Below, piece by piece: positions 40,121 to 44,645 of a DNA stretch of 44,645 nucleotides. Within the stretch, counting starts at the first letter, position 1; the number at the start of each line of letters is the position of its first letter. A program made the translations under genes and the position numbers. This stretch comes from Kitasatospora sp. Root107 (lineage in GTDB: Bacteria > Actinomycetota > Actinomycetes > Streptomycetales > Streptomycetaceae). The notes below the pieces were generated by a model that saw nothing but the letters and a program-made list of their open reading frames with translations, was not told the origin of the DNA and ran no database searches. The DNA is taken from positions 125,018 to 169,662 of the forward strand of contig NZ_LMCT01000006.1 of assembly GCF_001424875.1 (NCBI RefSeq), in the 5' to 3' direction.

Positions 40121-40172
40121 CTGGCGGGACGCCCGGGACGGGTGCGAGTCCGGGGAGGTGTCCGGCGGGCCG

Positions 40173-41660
40173 TCAGGCCGAGGGCGGTCGCTGGGGGAAG
40201 ACGAACCGCTGGCCGGGACCGGGGGCGGTCGGGCCGGAGGGCGCCGCGATCACCGGGTTGAAGTCCGCTCCGCCGCCGGAGGCCGGTGGCGGGGAGGCCG
40301 CCGCTGCGGGAGCGGAGGACCCGGCCGGTGCGGCGGGGCGGCCCGGGGTCGACAGGCTGGTGGCACCGGCTGCTGCGTGGGCGGCTGCGGCCGAGCCGGA
40401 ACCACCGCCGGATGCCGCCGGGGTACCCGAGGACGCGCCGGAGCTGCTGAGGCGGGTGACCAGCGCACGTCCCTGGTCGCCGTCGCTGCGGTCAGTGGCG
40501 GGGCGGCTGGTGAGCGGGACGCCGCCGTCTCCGCCGCCGGAGCGCTGCTCGCCGTAGCGGAACGAGCTGGGCGTCGCCTTGGCCAGGGTGTCAGTGCCCG
40601 GGCCCTCCGGCCCGCCACCGCCCTGGCCCGCTCCGGCGGACTGCATGCCGGGGACCTGGGAGGGGCCCGCGGGGCTCCCGCCGGCCATGCCCGCACCGGC
40701 CGCAGCGCCGCCGGAGCCAGCGGTCATGGCCATCTGACCGCCCTTCTTGGCGGCGGCGCTGGCCGTCTGGAGCCCGGCGGCGGTCGAGCGGTGCAGGTCG
40801 TGCGACTGGCCGTCGCCGGCCCAGTGGATGAACTTGTAGATCATGAACGGCGAGAGCAGGACCAGCGCCATGACGACGAGGCCGGCGATGATGTCGCTGA
40901 GCGCCTGAACGCCGTCCTTGGTCTCGCTCTGGCCGATCGCCGAGACGCCGACCAGCATGATGATCGTGATGACCAGCTTGGAGAAGACGACGGTCGCGGT
41001 CGCCTCCACCCAGCGCTTGCGCCAGTCACGGGTCGGCTCCCAGGCGCCGCCGGCGGCGGCGAACGGTGCCAGGATCACCAGGACGAGGATGCTGACCTTG
41101 CGGAAGATCATCATTCCCCAGTAGAGAATGCCACCGACGGCGCAGCCGAGGGCGACCAGGGCGGGGATGGCCCAGCCCAGCGGTGTGGTGACCGTGATCA
41201 GCGAGACCTTGACGATGCGTCGCACCGCGTCGTCCATCGAACTGTTGGCGACGGTGAACAGGCCGCGGGACAGGGCGTCGACCACGACCAGGGCGACACC
41301 GGTGAAGGTGATCGCGCACATGGCGAACAGCACCGCGCTGATGGTGCCGGTGACCGCTTGGCCGAGCGCCTGCCCGTCGCGCCGCCAGGCGGCCCGGAGC
41401 AGTTGCAGGATGAACGTCATCACGATCATCGTGAGCGCGATCGGCAGGATCAGAGCGTAGTTGGAGCGGAACCAGTCTGCGGAGAGGTCAACGCTGGTGG
41501 TCTGGTCGACGGCGCGGCTGGCCAGGTCCACGGCGGACTTCGCGAGGTCGCCGCACGACTTGGCGATCCAGTTGCCGATGCTGTCGGTGATGGAGTCGGA
41601 CACGCCGCCGACGACTGCTTCGCAGAGCAGCCCCGTGCCCGGAAGATCACAAAAACCGAT
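40173..41660 (-). CDS. VirB6/TrbL-like T4SS channel protein (ATC start)
   Basis: About 495 residues. Six membrane helices (for example YALILPIALTMIVMTFILQL, AVLFAMCAITFTGVALVVV, AIPALVALGCAVGGILYWGM, LVITIIMLVGVSAIG) followed by a 200-residue Gly/Ala/Ser/Pro-rich cytoplasmic tail, as in actinobacterial TrbL-like proteins. Family members begin with a C-D-L-P-G motif; here GFCDLPGTGLLCEAVVGG precedes the first GTG (41601-41603). It is reached from ATC 41658-41660, with AGGAGG 5 nt upstream. It forms the inner-membrane channel. Ends RPPSA, no Arg tail. Confidence 0.85.
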   Translation of the reverse strand: MGFCDLPGTGLLCEAVVGGVSDSITDSIGNWIAKSCGDLAKSAVDLASRAVDQTTSVDLSADWFRSNYALILPIALTMIVMTFILQLLRAAWRRDGQALGQAVTGTISAVLFAMCAITFTGVALVVVDALSRGLFTVANSSMDDAVRRIVKVSLITVTTPLGWAIPALVALGCAVGGILYWGMMIFRKVSILVLVILAPFAAAGGAWEPTRDWRKRWVEATATVVFSKLVITIIMLVGVSAIGQSETKDGVQALSDIIAGLVVMALVLLSPFMIYKFIHWAGDGQSHDLHRSTAAGLQTASAAAKKGGQMAMTAGSGGAAAGAGMAGGSPAGPSQVPGMQSAGAGQGGGGPEGPGTDTLAKATPSSFRYGEQRSGGGDGGVPLTSRPATDRSDGDQGRALVTRLSSSGASSGTPAASGGGSGSAAAAHAAAGATSLSTPGRPAAPAGSSAPAAAASPPPASGGGADFNPVIAAPSGPTAPGPGQRFVFPQRPPSA

Positions 41661-41695
41661 GGTCTCCTCCTCAAGTGAGAGACGGGATAAGGCAG

Positions 41696-42311
41696 TTACG
41701 GATAGACGGTGGGCGAGATGGCCGCGAGCGCGCAGTTACCGGCGGGCCGGCACTGGACGGCGAGGGTGATGGCGCGGTCCTCGGCTCCCCGGCCGCCGCC
41801 ATCCCAGGCGATGTCGACTTTGGCGGTGACGGTGACGGCGTAGATGTACGCCGTGGTGAAGGCGGCGGGGTTCCGCCCGATGGCCTTGGTGTAGGAGTCG
41901 GGCACGTGGGCGGCGAGAGCGCTGGCCGTGGAGATCTGGCCGGTGTCGCGCAGCCGGGACCACAGCACCGGGTCGGGCACCTGGCCGGCGACGGAATCAC
42001 CGTCGGCGTACGGGAGTTCAGAGGTGAGCCACAGGCGCAGCCCCGACAGGAAGTCCTTCTGGGTGACCGCGCGCGAGTCGTAGGTCCACAGGGTGCGGGC
42101 GAACGCTGCGGCGAAGTCCGTCGGGCTGGAGGTGTGCGGGGGCCGGGCGACGGTGGCGCCCGCCTGGGAGGGAGACGGGCTCGGCGCCAGCCGCCAGCCG
42201 GGCGAGGAGCCCGGCCAGCAGACCGGCGACCAGCAGCACGCCCAGCCCGATCAGCAGCCGACGGCGGAAGGTGGAATCACCGTCGGAGAAAAGGGACTTG
42301 GGCTTGGGCAC
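41696..42311 (-). pseudogene. TcpC-like conjugation protein broken by a 7-bp duplication
   Basis: From GTG 42309-42311 the N-terminus KPKSLFSDGDSTFRRRLLIG and a membrane helix (LGVLLVAGLLAGLLARLA) are in one frame. The rest (SPTDFAAAFARTLWTYDSRA, FLSGLRLWLTSELPYADGD, AAFTTAYIYAVTVTAKVDIA) is in another, ending at 41696. A perfect tandem GCCAGCC-GCCAGCC at 42186-42199 sits at the switch; removing one unit restores a 202-aa protein. It resembles VirB8/TcpC-fold conjugation proteins with one TM and a periplasmic domain. As sequenced the product stops at 42018. Confidence 0.7.
42186..42199. repeat. 7-bp tandem duplication (GCCAGCC x2)
   Basis: Located at the frame switch of the TcpC-like gene. 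Two adjacent identical heptamers; one copy gives a continuous reading frame. This fits slipped-strand mutation and possible reversible switching. Confidence 0.6.
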
Positions 42312-42629
42312 TTACTTGACCTGCGTCCCAAGAGCGCTGAAGAAGGCCACGAGGCCGTTGGCCGCACCCAGCAGCAGGGCGACGCCTGCGGCGACCATGG
42401 CGCCCTGCTTGCCCTTCGCTTCGGCACCGTGGGAACCGGAGTGGTGGCCCCAGGCCCACACGACGCCGGCGACGCAGAGCGCGCCGACCGTCGCGATCAC
42501 GGCGAAGAGGTTGATGGAGGAGACGACCTGCTTGAGGACGCTCAGGCCGGGCAGGCCGCCCTCGGCAGGGGTGACGCCGGGGTCGAAGGCGAGGTGGGTG
42601 ACGGCCTCGGCGGCGAGAATCAGGGACAA
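42312..42629 (-). CDS. Small two-TM protein, VirB2-like (DUF6112 type)
   Basis: 105 residues; TTG 42627-42629 with GGAG 6 nt upstream. Two hydrophobic helices: SSINLFAVIATVGALCVAGV and GAMVAAGVALLLGAANGLVA, with a short basic loop (EAKGKQG). Size, topology and position ahead of TcpC/VirB6 genes fit the pilin-like DUF6112 proteins of actinobacterial T4SS. It is the first gene after the repeat-rich control region. Ends LGTQVK. Confidence 0.8.
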   Translation of the reverse strand: MSLILAAEAVTHLAFDPGVTPAEGGLPGLSVLKQVVSSINLFAVIATVGALCVAGVVWAWGHHSGSHGAEAKGKQGAMVAAGVALLLGAANGLVAFFSALGTQVK

Positions 42630-42957
42630 ACGTGTCTCCAGGTACGGGATTTGGACGTGCCGGGGCGCGCGGCGGCGCCGCGTCAGCACAAGGGGGAAAG
42701 GGAGGAGGGAGAGGGTGCTTGTAGGTTCCGGCCATCCCTGTCGTCCGGAACGGCCGCGACCTGCGGCGATGAGCGAGTGTCCGGACGAGTTGTCAGCGGA
42801 TTCGTCCGGCCGGTCTGTCAGATTCCTCGGAGACCGCGCTTGGGTAGCCCGGCGGGACAGATCGACCGGACAACTGACCTGCGGTTTCCCGCTGATGGCG
42901 ACGGGTCGATGACAGCTCGACCGGAAACTGACAAGATCAACCGGAACCTGCAGGTGC
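42630..42957. promoter_or_regulatory. Transfer-operon control region with five ~17-bp repeats
   Basis: 328-bp non-coding region upstream of the T4SS operon. Five copies of a motif close to TCCGGNCGANCTGTCAG: 42779-42796 and 42804-42821 in plus orientation, and 42856-42871, 42910-42926 and 42929-42946 in minus orientation. The last two are near-tandem. The set looks like an operator array or iterons, possibly of the ParB-like, XRE or winged-helix proteins. Promoter boxes could not be assigned. Confidence 0.55.
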
Positions 42958-44088
42958 TCAGGGGGTGATGCGGCGGATCGCGAGCACGCCGGATTTCCAC
43001 GAGCTGTAGGAGGCGATCCGCACGACATCGCCGGTGTGCGGCGCGTGCACCACGAGGCCGGAGCCGATGTACATCCCCACGTGCTCAGGCCCCTGCAGGC
43101 CCTGCTCGGTGAACAGCAGGTCACCGGCGCGCAGTTGGTCGGCGGAAACCGCCGCACCCTGCTTGACCTGGTCGTAGGTGACGCGATCCAGCGTGGCGAT
43201 CCCGGCCGCCTTGTACGCCTGCTGCAGGAGACTGCTGCAGTCGCACCGGCCCATCGGGTCGGGCCCGTGGCTGTTCAGGCAACTGCCGCCCCACTGGTAC
43301 GGGGTGTTCAGCTGCCCGAGGGCCCAGCGGATCGCGGACTGCACAGCGGGCGGGACATCGGTGGGGATCTGGAATCCGGCGGGGAGTGCGCCTGCCGGGA
43401 TGATGCCCCAGTCGGTGGTGGTGTCGGGCGGCGTGCACGAGCCGGGCGAGGTGCCCGGTGTCGGTGTCGCACCGGTCGTCGGCACCTTGAGCGTGGTGCC
43501 GATCGCCTGCTGCAGAGCGGTCGCCAGCGGTTCCCACTGCGCGTAGGCGTCCGGATAGCCACTCCGTTGGACCTTCTGCGCCGCGACGGTGAGCGGCAGA
43601 TCCTGCCAACCAGCCACCGCCAGAAGCGACTTGTAAAAGGCGGTCGAGGAGTACACCGGGTCCTGCAGCTGCGCGGGTGTGCCCCAGCCCTGGCTGGGCC
43701 GCTGCTGGAACAAGCCCAGCGAGTCACGGTCGCCGTAGCTCAGGTTCCTGAGCCGTGACTCCTGCGTCGCGGTGGCCAGCGCGATCACCTGGCCACGCGG
43801 CGCCACCTTGAGGGCGACGCCGGTGGCGACGATCGCCTGCGCCATCGGAATCTGCACGGTCGGCAGGTCCAGTCCCGCGACGGGTGCGGTCGGACCGGCC
43901 GCGCCGGACAGGATCAGGTTGACGGCGGCCTGGATCGCGGCGGTGTCCACAGCTTGTGGGCTGCCGGTGTCCGGGCAGCTCCCGGTGCCGAACGCTCCGG
44001 CCTGCTGCGAGGCCATGGCCACGGGCAGGATCAGTGCGAAAGGCGTGAGAAGAACGGCAGCGGCGAGACCCGCGACGGCCTTCTTCAC
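42958..44088 (-). CDS. T4SS peptidoglycan hydrolase: transglycosylase plus NlpC/P60
   Basis: 376 residues from GTG 44086-44088 (KKAVAGLAAAVLLTPFALIL signal/TM). An in-frame ACG (44104-44106) with AAGGAG 5 nt upstream is an odd alternative. Residues about 95-185: SLT-like domain with ATQESRLRNLSYGDRDSLG, FQQRPSQGWG. Residues about 255-376: NlpC/P60 with catalytic Cys in DCSSLLQQAYKAAGI and His in EHVGMYIGSGLVVHAP. Such proteins open the cell wall for the conjugation channel. Its gene stops at the edge of the repeat region. No Arg tail. Confidence 0.9.
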   Translation of the reverse strand: MKKAVAGLAAAVLLTPFALILPVAMASQQAGAFGTGSCPDTGSPQAVDTAAIQAAVNLILSGAAGPTAPVAGLDLPTVQIPMAQAIVATGVALKVAPRGQVIALATATQESRLRNLSYGDRDSLGLFQQRPSQGWGTPAQLQDPVYSSTAFYKSLLAVAGWQDLPLTVAAQKVQRSGYPDAYAQWEPLATALQQAIGTTLKVPTTGATPTPGTSPGSCTPPDTTTDWGIIPAGALPAGFQIPTDVPPAVQSAIRWALGQLNTPYQWGGSCLNSHGPDPMGRCDCSSLLQQAYKAAGIATLDRVTYDQVKQGAAVSADQLRAGDLLFTEQGLQGPEHVGMYIGSGLVVHAPHTGDVVRIASYSSWKSGVLAIRRITP

Positions 44089-44320
44089 GTGGCCTGCCGG
44101 TGGCGTGCGCACTCCTTCCGGTCCGGCTTCGGCGGGGCGTTGAAGGGCATGGCAAGGCGAGGTCCCGTCATGGGAGTCTCCGATCATGGGATGGCGCGGG
44201 GCGGCTCATCGAAATGCACCCAGGCGCGGTGGCGAAAATGCTGGCGCCGCAGCCGTGTGGCGTTCTGGTGGAAGTTGCCGCTTCCATCCGGCCAGGTCAC
44301 GGCGCTTGCGGCGACAGATA

Positions 44321-44420
44321 CGAACGTATGGACCCCGATATCTCCCGTGCAAGGAGTTCGCGGATATTCGCGAAAACTGCCGAACTCCTTGCACGGGAGA
44401 TATCGCGGCTCCTACGTTCG
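44321..44420. repeat. 100-bp interrupted palindrome
   Basis: Perfect 24-bp arms 44337-44360 and 44381-44404 around a 20-nt centre containing TTCGCGAA (44367-44374), plus outer arms CGAACGTA (44321-44328) and TACGTTCG (44413-44420). It lies between the divergent NlpC and methyltransferase genes and ends directly at an in-frame ATG (44421). One arm recurs alone at 12812-12831. It could be an operator for both genes, a recombination site or a transfer origin. The rest of 44089-44320 shows no gene. Confidence 0.75.
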
Positions 44421-44537
44421 ATGAAGGCCCGGAAGTGCACTGCCCTGCGGGCCTTTCCACGCGCCAGCCGCGACCTGGGCATCCGCCCCGTCGCGGCTGT
44501 TTCGCGCGACACTGCCGCCCATTCCTTGCGAGGACAT

Positions 44538-44645
44538 TTGACCGACTTCACCCTGCTCCGGGGCGATGCCCTGACCCGCATGAGCGAGCTGCCCAGCGGC
44601 ACCGTCGACTGCGTCATCTGCGACCCGCCCTACAACAGCGGCGGG
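44538..44645 (+). CDS. N4/N6-type DNA methyltransferase, N-terminal part
   Basis: The only plus-strand gene; it runs off the right edge. From TTG 44538-44540, with GAGGA 3 nt upstream, it reads TDFTLLRGDALTRMSELPSG, then TVDCVICDPPYNSGG, containing the catalytic DPPY motif of adenine-N6 or cytosine-N4 methyltransferases. The frame is open back to ATG 44421, right at the end of the palindrome, giving 39 extra residues without domain signal; the start is uncertain. It is the third methyltransferase of the window. Confidence 0.85.
   Translation, partial: MTDFTLLRGDALTRMSELPSGTVDCVICDPPYNSGG

Noticed and set aside
1..44645. tRNA, rRNA, integrase, insertion sequence or replication-initiator gene
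   Set aside because: None recognised on reading both strands; any integration or replication genes must lie outside the window or be too diverged to see.

Overview
The window is very GC-rich, with coding frames that have G/C at almost every third codon position. It looks like an actinomycete accessory element, most likely a Streptomyces or Kitasatospora plasmid or integrative conjugative element. I see no rRNA, tRNA, CRISPR or integrase. Apart from one truncated gene at the right edge, every gene I accept (about 56) lies on the minus strand and runs right to left in tightly packed, often 4-nt-overlapping series.

Layout, from the right edge in the direction of transcription. 44.65-44.1 kb: a plus-strand DNA methyltransferase start (DPPY motif), preceded by a 100-bp interrupted palindrome. 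44.1-36.5 kb: a type IV secretion (T4SS) module with a lytic transglycosylase/NlpC-P60 wall hydrolase, a repeat-rich control region, a VirB2-like two-TM protein (DUF6112 type), a frameshifted TcpC-like gene, a VirB6/TrbL-like membrane protein, an SCO6880-type membrane protein, a DUF6238 protein and a VirB4-like ATPase. 36.5-25.2 kb: a ParB-like protein with parS-like palindromes inside its own gene, then many uncharacterised proteins sharing a small repeat domain, ending in a broken relaxase-like gene. 25.0-20.3 kb: a VirD4/TraG coupling ATPase, a PP-loop (PAPS-reductase-like) enzyme, a small protein and a C5 cytosine methyltransferase. 20.1-12.9 kb: a protein with two DnaB-N-like domains and no motor, a protein built from four HTH-like repeats, a series of small helical proteins, and a second C5 methyltransferase whose specificity region is out of frame. 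12.75-0 kb: a DUF4913 protein, a RelE-like toxin, DNA-binding regulators, an MFS exporter, a HAD hydrolase, a DUF4259 protein and DUF317 proteins.

Three features span the window. (1) About 35 of 55 proteins, otherwise unrelated, end in arginine (usually R-R or R-x-R) after an Ala/Pro/Thr-rich tail that begins with an A-A-R-x-R/S-type block. The recognisable T4SS machinery mostly lacks it. Because a T4SS and its coupling protein are encoded here, I propose that it is a shared C-terminal sorting or translocation tag. (2) Start codons are strikingly relaxed: six genes are best started at ATC and about eleven at CTG, often with an excellent Shine-Dalgarno. Many CTG starts arise because the last Arg codon CGC plus the TGA stop reads ...C-TGA, giving a CTGA overlap. 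(3) Several genes switch coding frame internally (methyltransferase 12855-14111, the relaxase-like gene, the TcpC-like gene and two small genes). This means either decay of the element or indels in the assembly.
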